Positions 46,378-55,332 of a stretch of DNA of 64,000 nt are shown here, piece by piece (the stretch's first letter is position 1; every line of letters starts with the position of its first letter). This DNA is from an uncultured Bacteroidales bacterium. GTDB lineage: Bacteria; Bacteroidota; Bacteroidia; Bacteroidales; UBA932. Position numbers and translations under genes: made by a program. The notes under the pieces are model-generated. The model saw only the letters and a list, made by a program, of their open reading frames with translations. It did not search any database and was not told the DNA's origin. The stretch spans positions 35,429-99,428 of the forward strand of contig CALVAC010000012.1 in the NCBI GenBank assembly GCA_944325435.1, in the 5' to 3' direction.

Positions 46378-47691
46378 ATGAGATACTACAGTACAGGCAG
46401 GACGGCTCCGGAAGCGACCCTGTCACAGGCGGTCAGGAACGGGCTTGCTCCCGATGGGGGGCTTTACATGCCGGAAAGGATAGACAGGCTTCCGGACAGT
46501 TTCTATGAGGATATTGCAGGTATGGCTTTCAATGAGATTGCATTCGCTGTGGCAGATGCGTTTTTCGGGGATGATATCCCGGAAGATGAGCTGCGCAGGA
46601 TAGTGGATGAGACTCTTGCTTTCGATACTCCTCTGGTCAAGGTTGAGGATGGCATATATTCCCTTGAGCTTTTCCATGGCCCTACAATGGCGTTCAAGGA
46701 TGTGGGAGGACGCTTTATGGCGCGTATCCTGTCGTGGATTATCAGCCGGGATGGGCACGGACCGGGCAAGGTGACGGTACTGGTCGCGACTTCAGGGGAT
46801 ACCGGAAGTGCAGTGGCGAACGGATTCCTCGGTGTCGATGGCGTGGATGTTACAGTCCTGTATCCATCCGGTAAGGTAAGCGACATACAGGAGAAGCAGT
46901 TTGCCACTCTCGGCAGGAACATAACCACACTTGAGGTGGATGGCAGTTTCGATGACTGCCAGAGGCTGGTCAAGTCCGCTTTTATGGATGAGGAGCTGAG
47001 ATCGAGGCTTACCCTCACTTCTGCCAATTCGATAAATGTGGCGCGTTTCCTTCCGCAGGCTTTCTATTATTTCAACGCGTATGCGCAGGCAAGGAGAATG
47101 GGTCTCAGGGATGATATCGTCTTCAGTGTGCCGAGCGGAAATTTCGGTAATCTGGCCGCAGGTCTTATCGCTGCGGAAATGGGGCTTCCTGTCGGGCATT
47201 TCATAGCAGCGAACAATGTGAATGATGTGTTTCTGGAATATCTCCAGACAGGGATATACCGCCCGAGGACATCGGTAAGGACAATTGCAAATGCGATGGA
47301 TGTAGGAGATCCGAGCAATTTTGCAAGGATTCTCGACCTGTACGGAGATTCCGTCGAGGCGATAAGGCGTGACATCAGCGGTTGCCATTATACAGATTAT
47401 GAAATCAGGGATGCAGTCAGGTCTGTCCATAGCAGTACCGGCTATCTGCTCGACCCTCACGGGGCATGTGCCTATATGGGCCTTAAAGATTACCTTCAGC
47501 CTGGCCGGACGGGCATTTTCCTTGAAACTGCACATCCTGCGAAGTTCAAGGATACCATAGAGGATATTCTCGGGATGGAAATCGGTATCCCGGAGAGGCT
47601 GCGGGCATTTCTGGATGCGCCTAAACTGTCAGTGAAAATCAGCGGTGCATATCAGGACTTCAAGGATTATTTGCTTGCACGGCTGAAGTGA
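46378..47691 (+). CDS. thrC: threonine synthase
   Basis: 437 residues, PLP enzyme that turns O-phosphohomoserine to threonine and phosphate. The N-terminal MRYYSTGR, the PLP-lysine segment FHGPTMAFKDVGGRF, VLVATSGDTGSAVANGF and SVPSGNFGNLAAGLIA are those of the long ThrC type. It follows the ApgM-like gene by 7 bp, so they share a transcript. Confidence 0.96.
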   Translation: MRYYSTGRTAPEATLSQAVRNGLAPDGGLYMPERIDRLPDSFYEDIAGMAFNEIAFAVADAFFGDDIPEDELRRIVDETLAFDTPLVKVEDGIYSLELFHGPTMAFKDVGGRFMARILSWIISRDGHGPGKVTVLVATSGDTGSAVANGFLGVDGVDVTVLYPSGKVSDIQEKQFATLGRNITTLEVDGSFDDCQRLVKSAFMDEELRSRLTLTSANSINVARFLPQAFYYFNAYAQARRMGLRDDIVFSVPSGNFGNLAAGLIAAEMGLPVGHFIAANNVNDVFLEYLQTGIYRPRTSVRTIANAMDVGDPSNFARILDLYGDSVEAIRRDISGCHYTDYEIRDAVRSVHSSTGYLLDPHGACAYMGLKDYLQPGRTGIFLETAHPAKFKDTIEDILGMEIGIPERLRAFLDAPKLSVKISGAYQDFKDYLLARLK

Positions 47692-47742
47692 CATTTTACC
47701 CTACGAGGCGAAACAGTATAAATGATAGATATAAAAACATAT

Positions 47743-47911
47743 GATTATCCGCAAAAATACCCCTTGTATAACTAGACCGAAAAAGTTCGGTCCGGTAAAT
47801 CCCTCCCACCGCTACGCGGCGGGCCCCTCCCGTTCACGAGGCCACGGGCGGCCACGCCGTCCGAACTTTTACGGTCTGTTATTTTGTTTAGGGGTAATAA
47901 TGCGGATAGGC
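47743..47911 (+). repeat. intergenic repeat element, copy 2, with 12-bp direct repeat at its edges
   Basis: 169 bp. The terminal inverted repeats read GATTATCCGCA and GCCTATCCGCA from the outside in, then ACCCC on both sides. ATAAAAACATAT occurs directly outside each end (47731-47742 and 47912-47923), as a target duplication would. A stem GACCG plus AAAAGTTCGG (47775-47790) pairs with CCGAACTTTT plus CGGTC (47861-47876). Relative to copy 1, a C-G pair has become T-A, keeping the stem. The apical hairpin is CCGC-TAC-GCGG. The element lies between thrC and proC. Confidence 0.78.
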
Positions 47912-47940
47912 ATAAAAACATATAAAGACAATATAATATA

Positions 47941-48741
47941 ATGGGAAATATAAGAAAGGTGTCAGTCATCGGGGCAGGGAATATGGGTGGCGCGATAGCC
48001 ATCGGTATGGCCGCCGGAGGAACGGTTCTGCCATCTGATATAGTTGTCACCGCAGGACACCAGCTGTCAATAGACAGGGTCAGGGCAGCGTATCAGGAGA
48101 TTACGGGCTTTACGGATAACAGTATGGCTGTCAGGGGGGCGGATCTGGTGATTCTTGCAGTGAAGCCAAGGCAGCTTCCGGATGTGGTTTCAGAGATACG
48201 TGAAGCGGTAGACTATGGCAGTACGGTCATAGCTTCTGTGGTCGCGGGTGTCGTTTTCGAGGATCTGTACGGGATGTTCGGCAGGATGCCGGACACTCCG
48301 ATGTACAGGATAATCCCTAACACTGCGATATCACGCCTGAAAAGCACGACATTCATAGCTTCTGACAGGGATGTCCCTGTCATATCGGAGCAGATAGATA
48401 CGATATTCCGCAGCATGGGGGATGTGATATGGACTGATGAGAGAATGCTTTCATGCGGGATGTCTCTGGCCTCGTGCGGCATCGCGTATGCATTCAGATA
48501 TCTGGATGCGGCCATACGGGGAGGAATGGCACTCGGCTTTTCAGAGGTCGAGTCAAGTCGGGCTGTTCTGTCCACGATGGAGGGAGCTCTTGCCATTCTG
48601 AAGCAAGGAGGTACTACTCCCCGGCAGGAGATACTCAAGGTGGCCACACCGGGAGGATATACGGCCAGGGGGTTGCAGACAATGGATGACAAGGGTTTTG
48701 ACGATGCTGTCCATTCCGCTCTGCGCTCTTCTGCAGGATAG
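47941..48741 (+). CDS. proC: pyrroline-5-carboxylate reductase
   Basis: 266 residues. SVIGAGNMGGAIAIG is the NADPH-binding loop, VILAVKPRQLPDV-type segment follows (written LVILAVKPRQLPDVV here), and the C-terminal block with GGYTARGLQTMDDKGFDDAV corresponds to the family signature. It makes the last step of proline synthesis and heads a proC-proB-proA cluster; the 249-bp gap upstream is largely repeat copy 2. Confidence 0.95.
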   Translation: MGNIRKVSVIGAGNMGGAIAIGMAAGGTVLPSDIVVTAGHQLSIDRVRAAYQEITGFTDNSMAVRGADLVILAVKPRQLPDVVSEIREAVDYGSTVIASVVAGVVFEDLYGMFGRMPDTPMYRIIPNTAISRLKSTTFIASDRDVPVISEQIDTIFRSMGDVIWTDERMLSCGMSLASCGIAYAFRYLDAAIRGGMALGFSEVESSRAVLSTMEGALAILKQGGTTPRQEILKVATPGGYTARGLQTMDDKGFDDAVHSALRSSAG

Positions 48742-48830
48742 GACAGGATGCTCCACCGATATGGCGGATGTTGTCATTCAGGATGGAGAGAAGACAGATG
48801 ACAGATTGAAATCAGAAAAAGTACGATTAT

Positions 48831-49628
48831 ATGGAATACCGTTTCAAAAGGGTGGTGGTCAAGGTGGGCAGCAATGTGCTCACCAGACATGATGGTTCTC
48901 TTGACATAGCAAGGATGGTAGATATAGTCAGCCAGATAGCGGCTTTAAAGGATGCAGGGGTCGAGGTCCTGCTCGTGTCTTCCGGAGCAGTGGCTTCCGG
49001 CAGGGGAGTGCTGCATGTATCGGATGCTCTGGATGATGTCTCCCAGAGACAGCTGTATTCTGCCATTGGACAGGCGAAGCTCATCAACAGGTATTATGAC
49101 TTTTTTGCGAGCTATGGGATAGTCTGCGGCCAGGTCCTGACCACAAAGGAGAGCCTTCAGATGGAGGATCATTACCAGAACCAGCGGCACTGTATGACTG
49201 TTATGCTTGAACACGGCGTCATACCTGTGATCAACGAGAATGACACGGTGTCTGTCACAGAGCTGATGTTCACGGACAATGATGAACTTTCAGGGCTTGT
49301 GGCTACGATGATGCATGCGGAATGTCTCCTGCTTCTGAGCAATGTGGATGGGCTTTATCGTGGTGAGCCTGGAAATGCCGGCAGCCATCTGGTCAGGACG
49401 GTGGCTCCCGGAGAGGATATCTCCGGATATATTGGAAAGACCAGATCCTCACACGGCAGAGGTGGAATGTCGGCAAAATGCAGGATAGCCGGGCAGGCCG
49501 CCTCTGATGGGATAGAAGTCATAATAGCGAACGGCAGACGCACGGACATCATACTGTCTGTCCTGTCGGAGGTTTCTGGAGATGTGCCTTGTACGCGTTT
49601 CCTTCCGACTTCCCGTTACGGACTATAG
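48831..49628 (+). CDS. proB: glutamate 5-kinase
   Basis: 265 residues, which is the amino-acid-kinase domain only; the C-terminal PUA domain of Escherichia coli ProB is absent, as in many bacteria. VVVKVGSNVLT, VSSGAVASGRG, VINENDTVSV, FTDNDELSGLVA and TRSSHGRGGMSAKCRIA (in parts: TRSSHGRGG, MSAKCRIA) are diagnostic. It phosphorylates glutamate for proline synthesis. It lies between proC and proA on the same strand. Confidence 0.95.
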   Translation: MEYRFKRVVVKVGSNVLTRHDGSLDIARMVDIVSQIAALKDAGVEVLLVSSGAVASGRGVLHVSDALDDVSQRQLYSAIGQAKLINRYYDFFASYGIVCGQVLTTKESLQMEDHYQNQRHCMTVMLEHGVIPVINENDTVSVTELMFTDNDELSGLVATMMHAECLLLLSNVDGLYRGEPGNAGSHLVRTVAPGEDISGYIGKTRSSHGRGGMSAKCRIAGQAASDGIEVIIANGRRTDIILSVLSEVSGDVPCTRFLPTSRYGL

Positions 49629-49664
49629 AGGAATAAAGTTATACGATATGACAAATGAAAGATA

Positions 49665-50915
49665 ATGGATACTGCTGAAATTTTCGCATCGGCACGCGCC
49701 GCTTCCTGTTCCCTCCAGCAGATGGAGGTGCAGCAGACAGATGCAATACTGTCAAGGCTTGCAGACTTGACCCTCGAGAACGCGGATGCTGTTCTTGAGG
49801 CGAACAGGGAAGACCTTTCCGGGATGTCGCAGGACAATCCTATGTACGACAGGCTGAGACTTGACAGACATCGTCTTGAGTCCATAGCATCTGACCTCAG
49901 GAACGTGGCAGCCATGCCATCTCCCCTCGGGACTGTACTTGACAGCTGGACACGGCCCAACGGTATGCAGATATGCAAGGTAAGCGTTCCTTTCGGTGTC
50001 ATAGGCATTATCTATGAAGCCAGGCCCAATGTCAGTTTCGATGTATTCTCTTTATGTCTCAAATCCGGGAATGTATGCATCCTGAAGGGTGGTTCGGATG
50101 CCGCTGCCTCTAATGCGGCGATAGTCTCATTGATAAAGAAATCTCTGGCGGAATGCGGAGCGGATGAGAACATCGTGAATCTGCTGCCTCCATCCAGAGA
50201 GTCAGCGACACGGCTTCTCAATGCCGTGGGGCTGGTTGACCTGATTATCCCGAGGGGAGGTCGCGGCCTTATAGACTATGTCAGACAGAATGCAAAAGTC
50301 CCTGTGATAGAGACCGGTGCCGGCATCTGCCATACATATTTCGACAAGGCAGGTGATCTGGGAAAAGGCAAGGCTATAGTAACCAATGCCAAGACAAGGA
50401 GGGTGAGTGTCTGCAATGCCCTTGACTGTCTGGTCATCCACAGGGACAGGCTTCCAGACCTGCCGGAACTGTGCAGCGGCCTTGTCAGGCATAATGTTAT
50501 CATATATGCGGATGATTGCGCATATACGGCTTTGGAGGGACATTATCCGGCAGACTTGCTCCGTCATGCGGATTCGGACAGTTTCGGGACGGAATTCCTG
50601 TCATACAGGATGGCCGTCAAGACTGTGGACAGTATCAGCGGAGCACTGGAACATATAGCGGAATATTCATCGAAGCACAGTGAAGCCATAGTGTCTGAAG
50701 ACAGCGATGCGATAGTCCTGTTCCAGAAAATGGTGGATGCCGCCTGTGTCTATGCAAATGTCTCCACCGCCTTTACAGACGGGGCGCAGTTCGGTTTCGG
50801 TGCAGAGATAGGCATCAGTACACAGAAACTCCATGCCCGTGGTCCGATGGCTCTGCGTGAACTCACGACCTACAAATACCTGATAACCGGCAACGGCCAG
50901 ACAAGGGAACCATAG
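49665..50915 (+). CDS. proA: glutamate-5-semialdehyde dehydrogenase
   Basis: 416 residues. It reduces glutamyl phosphate with [38 protein letters not shown], the catalytic-Cys region [13 protein letters not shown], and [20 protein letters not shown] (in parts: [20 protein letters not shown]) are those of ProA. It ends the proline cluster and is convergent with queF, 39 bp away. Confidence 0.96.
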   Translation: MDTAEIFASARAASCSLQQMEVQQTDAILSRLADLTLENADAVLEANREDLSGMSQDNPMYDRLRLDRHRLESIASDLRNVAAMPSPLGTVLDSWTRPNGMQICKVSVPFGVIGIIYEARPNVSFDVFSLCLKSGNVCILKGGSDAAASNAAIVSLIKKSLAECGADENIVNLLPPSRESATRLLNAVGLVDLIIPRGGRGLIDYVRQNAKVPVIETGAGICHTYFDKAGDLGKGKAIVTNAKTRRVSVCNALDCLVIHRDRLPDLPELCSGLVRHNVIIYADDCAYTALEGHYPADLLRHADSDSFGTEFLSYRMAVKTVDSISGALEHIAEYSSKHSEAIVSEDSDAIVLFQKMVDAACVYANVSTAFTDGAQFGFGAEIGISTQKLHARGPMALRELTTYKYLITGNGQTREP

Positions 50916-50954
50916 CGTGCAGCTGATGCCTTGTGTCGGCAGACATTATGTCTC

Positions 50955-51446
50955 CTATTGGTGCGTAGCGAAACGTTCTTCCGCCAGTTTTTCGTATTTC
51001 GTGCCGGGACGGCCGTAATTGGCGTATGGCCAGATGGATATTCCTCCCCGTGGCGTGAATATTCCTGTTACCTCGATATATTTCGGGTCCATCAGCCTGA
51101 TAAGGTCTTTCATGATGGTGTTCACGCAGTCTTCGTGGAAGTCTCCATGGTTTCTGAAACTGAACAGATACAGTTTCAAGCTTTTGCTTTCCACCATCTT
51201 CATATCCGGTATATAGCTGATTCTTATCTCGGCAAAATCCGGCTGGCCGGTGATGGGGCAGAGGCTTGTGAACTCCGGGCAGTTGAACCTGACCCAGTAG
51301 TCATTGTCCTGATGTCTGTTTACGAATGTCTCCAGCACTTCCGGAGCATAGTCATCCCTGTAGGCTGTCTTTTTCCCGAGAGCTTTCAGGTTGTCATTTT
51401 TCCTGTCCATGATTTCGTGTCTGTAGTCTGTAATTCCGTCCGGCAT
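50955..51446 (-). CDS. queF: preQ0 reductase (NADPH-dependent 7-cyano-7-deazaguanine reductase)
   Basis: 163 residues, the short (type I) QueF. The catalytic Cys is C63 in CPITGQPDF, and the NADPH-binding segment [20 protein letters not shown] (in parts: [20 protein letters not shown]) follows. It reduces preQ0 to preQ1. It is the last gene of yhhQ-queC-queF, 13 bp behind queC. Confidence 0.95.
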   Translation of the reverse strand: MPDGITDYRHEIMDRKNDNLKALGKKTAYRDDYAPEVLETFVNRHQDNDYWVRFNCPEFTSLCPITGQPDFAEIRISYIPDMKMVESKSLKLYLFSFRNHGDFHEDCVNTIMKDLIRLMDPKYIEVTGIFTPRGGISIWPYANYGRPGTKYEKLAEERFATHQ

Positions 51447-51459
51447 ATAGTCTGACTTG

Positions 51460-52137
51460 TCATTCTGGACGAAGTGAAGAATCTGTCCTGCCTTCCAGAT
51501 ATTTCTTCAGCCCTTCGTTGCGCAGTCTGCATGCGGGGCAGTGTCCGCATCCATCTCCGGGTATTCCGTTGTAGCAGGTAAGAGTCTCTTTCCTTACGAG
51601 ATCCATCACTCCGAGCCTGTCTGCAAGAGCCCATGTCTGAGCCTTGTCTATCCACATAAGAGGGGTATGTATGACGAACTGTTCATCCATGGCAAGATTC
51701 AGGGTGACATTGAGGGATCTGATGAACGAGTCCCTGCAGTCAGGATATCCGCTGAAGTCTGTCTGTGACACGCCTGTTACAATATCGAAGATTCCATTTT
51801 CCCTTGCATATACAGCTGCAATGCTGATGAAGAACAGGTTGCGTCCCGGCACGAAGGTGTTTGGACAGCATTCTGCGGGTTTCTCTTCATCCATCTTCAT
51901 GCTGATGTCTGTCAGAGCATTGCGTCCGATGGATGCGATAGAGGCAATGTCTGTGAGGTGGAAGTCGACTCCTGCCTTGTCTGCGATTTTCTTCGCCATC
52001 TCGACCTCCAGACTGTGTTTCTGTCCGTAAGTGAATGTGATGGTATGTACTTCCTTGAAATTTTCCAATGCCCAGAAAAGGCATGTGGTGGAGTCCTGCC
52101 CCCCGCTGAACACCACCAGCGCTTTATTTCTTTCCAT
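51460..52137 (-). CDS. queC: 7-cyano-7-deazaguanine synthase
   Basis: 225 residues from the ATG at 52137; the longer frame upstream runs into yhhQ. The PP-loop SGGQDS is at 11-16 and a zinc site near the C terminus is made by C188, C197, C200 and C203. It makes preQ0 with ATP and ammonia. It sits 1 bp after the transporter gene and 13 bp before queF, one operon under the preQ1 riboswitch. Confidence 0.95.
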   Translation of the reverse strand: MERNKALVVFSGGQDSTTCLFWALENFKEVHTITFTYGQKHSLEVEMAKKIADKAGVDFHLTDIASIASIGRNALTDISMKMDEEKPAECCPNTFVPGRNLFFISIAAVYARENGIFDIVTGVSQTDFSGYPDCRDSFIRSLNVTLNLAMDEQFVIHTPLMWIDKAQTWALADRLGVMDLVRKETLTCYNGIPGDGCGHCPACRLRNEGLKKYLEGRTDSSLRPE

Positions 52138-52138
52138 A

Positions 52139-52834
52139 TTACAAGTCGAAAATTTTGAACGGGTTGTATGAAATATGCTCATCGAACGTGTCTTCCCCTT
52201 CGAATCTCTTGAGCCTGTGCACGACTGCATTGGTCACCGGCAGTATGATGACCTCATACAAGGTCTTGAGCACTATCTGTGTCAGCATCAGCCTGACCAT
52301 ATCATCCGCTCCGAGTCCCCAGAACGCTATGGGGAAGAATATGAGCGAATCCACTGTCTCTCCTCCAATGGAGGATACGATGGCCCTGAGCGAAAACCTC
52401 CTTCCTTTCGATGCGACTTTCATTCTGCTCATTATCCATGCATTGACGGTAGAGCCGCAGAGGAATGCCAGCATTGATGCGAGTGTCACCCTCGGAGCCA
52501 TAGCAAACACATAGTCGAAATGCGGCCCTCCATCCCAGAAAGGGGCGGCCGGCAGCAGTCTGACTATCTGGGCCATTGCCACCACGAAGAAATTCATTAC
52601 GAAACCGCTCCATATTACGAGCCGGGCCTTCCTGTACCCCCATACCTCCACAAGGCAGTCATTGATGATATAGGAAATAGGGAAGATAACCACTCCTCCT
52701 GTCAGGGCGACCGGTCCGGCCATGAAAAGTTTGGTCTCGAAAAGGTTTGATGCTATCAGGCACACATTGAATAAGATGGCCATCAGCAGAAAAGAGACAG
52801 ACAGTTTCTGTCTGCTTGAATTGAAATTGTCCAT
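52139..52834 (-). CDS. yhhQ: queuosine precursor transporter (YhhQ/VUT family)
   Basis: 231 residues from the ATG at 52834, which lies 5 nt after the AAGG of the riboswitch; longer upstream frames cross the riboswitch and promoter. About six membrane segments with [32 protein letters not shown] (in parts: [22 protein letters not shown]) and [15 protein letters not shown] loops are typical. It imports queuosine precursors and is the first gene of yhhQ-queC-queF. Confidence 0.92.
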   Translation of the reverse strand: MDNFNSSRQKLSVSFLLMAILFNVCLIASNLFETKLFMAGPVALTGGVVIFPISYIINDCLVEVWGYRKARLVIWSGFVMNFFVVAMAQIVRLLPAAPFWDGGPHFDYVFAMAPRVTLASMLAFLCGSTVNAWIMSRMKVASKGRRFSLRAIVSSIGGETVDSLIFFPIAFWGLGADDMVRLMLTQIVLKTLYEVIILPVTNAVVHRLKRFEGEDTFDEHISYNPFKIFDL

Positions 52835-52839
52835 GTTGT

Positions 52840-52879
52840 CCTTGTTTTGATTCTTACGGGTGGTTACCAAGCACACCCG
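52840..52879 (-). ncRNA. preQ1-I riboswitch in the yhhQ-queC-queF leader
   Basis: Read on the minus strand: P1 stem CGGGTG (52879-52874) with CACCCG (52862-52857); loop TGCTTGGTAAC; A-rich tail ending in CAAAACAAGG (52849-52840). Loop CTTG (52871-52868) can pair with tail CAAG (52844-52841) as the P2 pseudoknot. The TAAC at the loop end places a Cys-type C where the Thermoanaerobacter switch uses C15 to bind preQ1, and the tail matches that switch in ten bases. The AAGG of the tail is also the Shine-Dalgarno, 5 nt before the ATG, so preQ1 should block translation. Confidence 0.85.
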
Positions 52880-52919
52880 GCCGCAGGCTGAGTAATTCAC
52901 CGCTTCCTGCAGACGGCTG

Positions 52920-52950
52920 CAAAGGTATGCAAGATATTCCACAATACAAA
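52920..52950 (-). promoter_or_regulatory. promoter of yhhQ-queC-queF
   Basis: On the minus strand, TTTG (52950-52947), 19 bp, TACCTTTG (52927-52920). Transcription would begin near 52913, giving a leader of about 78 nt that holds the riboswitch. Confidence 0.7.
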
Positions 52951-53037
52951 ACCGGAGGGGCGGATTGTGGAAAAAACGGAGAATCCGGCACAAAAGATTG
53001 ATGATATGGTTATATTTGCATCATAAATTTACATTAT

Positions 53038-53514
53038 ATGAAAAAGATTCTTAATCCGTGGGCGGGCCTTGAAAGCGAAGGGTACAACTGTTTCGGCTGC
53101 TGCCCGAATAATCCTTCCGGCCTGAAGATGGAATTCTATGAAGATGGGGATGAGGTTGTGTCTTTCGTTCATCCTTCTGACAATTATCAGGGTTGGCTCA
53201 AGACTTTGCATGGAGGGATCCAGGCCGCGATGATGGATGAGATTGCCATGTGGGTGATAGCCCGCAAGCTCCAGACATCCGGTATGACTACACGTATGGA
53301 CATAAAGTACAGGCATCCGGTCCCGACAGGGGATGATGTGACAATCGAGATCCGTTCATCTATCAAGGAGACAAGACGCAATTTCGCGATTCTCGAAGCC
53401 AGGATCATATCAGGCGGACAGGTGTGCAGCAGTGCTGAGATTACATACTTCTGCTTCCCTAAGGAAAAGGCCGCTTCGGATTTCTATTTCCACGGCTGCG
53501 AGGTTGAGGAATAG
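53038..53514 (+). CDS. PaaI-type hotdog thioesterase
   Basis: 158 residues. The N-terminal CFGCCPNNPSGLKMEFY and the hotdog signature LHGGIQAAMMDEIAMWV, with the Asp/Glu of the catalytic face, mark the PaaI/YigI thioesterase family. KYRHPVPTGDDVTIE is the central strand. It would hydrolyse an acyl-CoA, substrate unknown. A -7 element TATATTTG is at 53011-53018. Confidence 0.85.
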   Translation: MKKILNPWAGLESEGYNCFGCCPNNPSGLKMEFYEDGDEVVSFVHPSDNYQGWLKTLHGGIQAAMMDEIAMWVIARKLQTSGMTTRMDIKYRHPVPTGDDVTIEIRSSIKETRRNFAILEARIISGGQVCSSAEITYFCFPKEKAASDFYFHGCEVEE

Positions 53515-53537
53515 CCCTCCGGATCTTTCCGGATGTA

Positions 53538-53566
53538 ATAAGCCGACCCTGTCAGGATCGGCTTAT
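53538..53566. terminator. hairpin terminator between the thioesterase and fabZ genes
   Basis: A 9-bp perfect stem ATAAGCCGA (53538-53546) / TCGGCTTAT (53558-53566), with an inner CCTG/CAGG pair, lies between two convergent genes. The downstream T-run is weak. Confidence 0.6.
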
Positions 53567-53601
53567 CGTTTAATCGGGCATGTCTCTTGAGTGCAGAGGA
53601 G

Positions 53602-54012
53602 CTATACCAGTGCAAATGACAGGTTCCCTTTGCAGCAGAGTTTGCCATCGACCTTGAGACTTGCCTCGCAGAAGAACAGCATGCCCCTCTGGTTTATCAG
53701 TTTGGCTGTAATCTCGCAGGTATCTCCGGGGCGGACAATGTTCTTGAACCTTACATTGTCTATCCCGCTGTACAGGGTCGTATGCCCCTTGATAAGATCT
53801 TTTACGAGGAGAGCACAGCTCTGGGCCATGATTTCGCACTGGATGACACCAGGTACGATCGGGTTTCCCGGGAAATGCCCTCTGCAGAAGAATTCATCGT
53901 CACGGATGGTATATTTGGCGTGGGCGATTCCTTCTTCATCGATATCTATCTCATCCACGAGCAGCATTGGCTCGCGGTGAGGGAGATATTCTTTCAGTTC
54001 TTCTCTGTTCAT
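53602..54012 (-). CDS. fabZ: 3-hydroxyacyl-[acyl-carrier-protein] dehydratase (FabZ type)
   Basis: 136 residues, a single hotdog domain. LPHREPMLLVDEI opens it; the catalytic His is H46 in GHFPGNPIVPGV, and E60 in VIQCEIMAQ is its partner. It removes water from 3-hydroxyacyl-ACP. It follows fabF on the minus strand with 44 bp between, and ends the fabH-fabK-fabF-fabZ run. Confidence 0.9.
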   Translation of the reverse strand: MNREELKEYLPHREPMLLVDEIDIDEEGIAHAKYTIRDDEFFCRGHFPGNPIVPGVIQCEIMAQSCALLVKDLIKGHTTLYSGIDNVRFKNIVRPGDTCEITAKLINQRGMLFFCEASLKVDGKLCCKGNLSFALV

Positions 54013-54056
54013 GATCCTTGGTTTAAAGTGGTTCAGGTTTCAGTATCTTGTATCCG

Positions 54057-55313
54057 TCAGAATTTTCTGAATGCGATGCAGCCGTTGTGTCCGCCGAAAC
54101 CGAGAGAATCCGATATCGCTATGGTCAGGTCAGTCTTGACCGGTTTGTTAGGCGTGTAGTCAAGGTCGCATTCAGGATCCGGGGCATCCAGATTGATGGT
54201 CGGAGGGACAATCCCGTTCTCAAGTGCAAGTACTGCTGCGATTGCCTCGACTCCGCCGGCAGCTCCGAGCATATGGCCTGTCATTGATTTGGTCGAACTG
54301 ATGTGCGCCTTGCGAGCAGCCTCCTCTCCAAGAGCCAGCTTGAATGACTTCGTCTCGGATGAGTCGTTGAGGGCAGTGCCTGTCCCGTGTGCGTTTATAT
54401 AGAGGTTGTCCTTTGATGCATCGAATCCGGCCTCTTCAAGCGCAGCCTTGATGGCTGCAGACTGTGTTGTACCGTCAGGTCTCGGTGCAGTCACGTGGTA
54501 TGCATCGCAAGTATTGCCGTATCCGCAGACTTCTGCAATGATATGTGCACCGCGGGCTATCGCATGTTCGTATTCTTCGAGCACCATCATGCCGGCACCT
54601 TCAGCCATTACGAATCCTCCTCTGTTGGCATTGAACGGAAGGGATGCGTATTTAGGGTCTTCAGCCCTTGAAAGAGCCTTAGCATTGGCGAATCCGGCTA
54701 TCCCGAGAGGGATGGTGGCAGCTTCAGCCCCTCCTGCAATGATGGCATCCGCATATCCGTGGAGGATTGCCCTGTATGCTTCCCCGATGGTATGTGTGGA
54801 TGTCGCGCACGCAGTCACGATAGGAAGGCACGGACCGCATGCCTTGTTCCTGATGGCGATATTTCCTGCAGCCATGTTGGCAATCATCGTAGGAATGAAA
54901 TTAGGGGATATCCATTTTGCCCCGTCCTTTATCATTTTCTCGGTCTCCTTGTACTGTACGGAGAATCCTCCGATACCGGATCCGACATAGACTCCGAGCC
55001 TGAACGGGTCGATGTTGCCCCCTTCAGACGCGTCAAGCCCTGACTGCTTCATTGCCTGGTAGGCTGCTGCCACGGCAAATACGGAGAACTTGTCCTGTTT
55101 TCTTGCGAATGCAGGCTCGATACCATATTCTGCAGGATTGAAATCCTTGACTTCTCCTGCAATCTTGACCGGAAGGTCATCGGTAGGGAATTCTGTGATG
55201 AAATCGATTCCGCAGACTCCATCGAGCAGATTCTTCCAGAAAGTCTCGACATTGTTTCCGACAGGGGTGACTACGCCAGTGCCTGTCACGACTACTCGTC
55301 TCTTTTTTTCCAT
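54057..55313 (-). CDS. fabF: beta-ketoacyl-ACP synthase II
   Basis: 418 residues. Catalytic triad C169 (VTACATSTH), H309 (NAHGTGT) and H347 (SMTGHMLGAAG). It elongates acyl-ACP with malonyl-ACP. The gene is 19 bp after fabK on the minus strand. Confidence 0.95.
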   Translation of the reverse strand: MEKKRRVVVTGTGVVTPVGNNVETFWKNLLDGVCGIDFITEFPTDDLPVKIAGEVKDFNPAEYGIEPAFARKQDKFSVFAVAAAYQAMKQSGLDASEGGNIDPFRLGVYVGSGIGGFSVQYKETEKMIKDGAKWISPNFIPTMIANMAAGNIAIRNKACGPCLPIVTACATSTHTIGEAYRAILHGYADAIIAGGAEAATIPLGIAGFANAKALSRAEDPKYASLPFNANRGGFVMAEGAGMMVLEEYEHAIARGAHIIAEVCGYGNTCDAYHVTAPRPDGTTQSAAIKAALEEAGFDASKDNLYINAHGTGTALNDSSETKSFKLALGEEAARKAHISSTKSMTGHMLGAAGGVEAIAAVLALENGIVPPTINLDAPDPECDLDYTPNKPVKTDLTIAISDSLGFGGHNGCIAFRKF

Positions 55314-55332
55314 GTATAAATAGCTTTAAGTT

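Noticed and set aside
47741..47941. 66-residue frame inside repeat copy 2
   Set aside because: It follows the repeat's stems and is not kept in copy 1, which carries insertions that break the frame.
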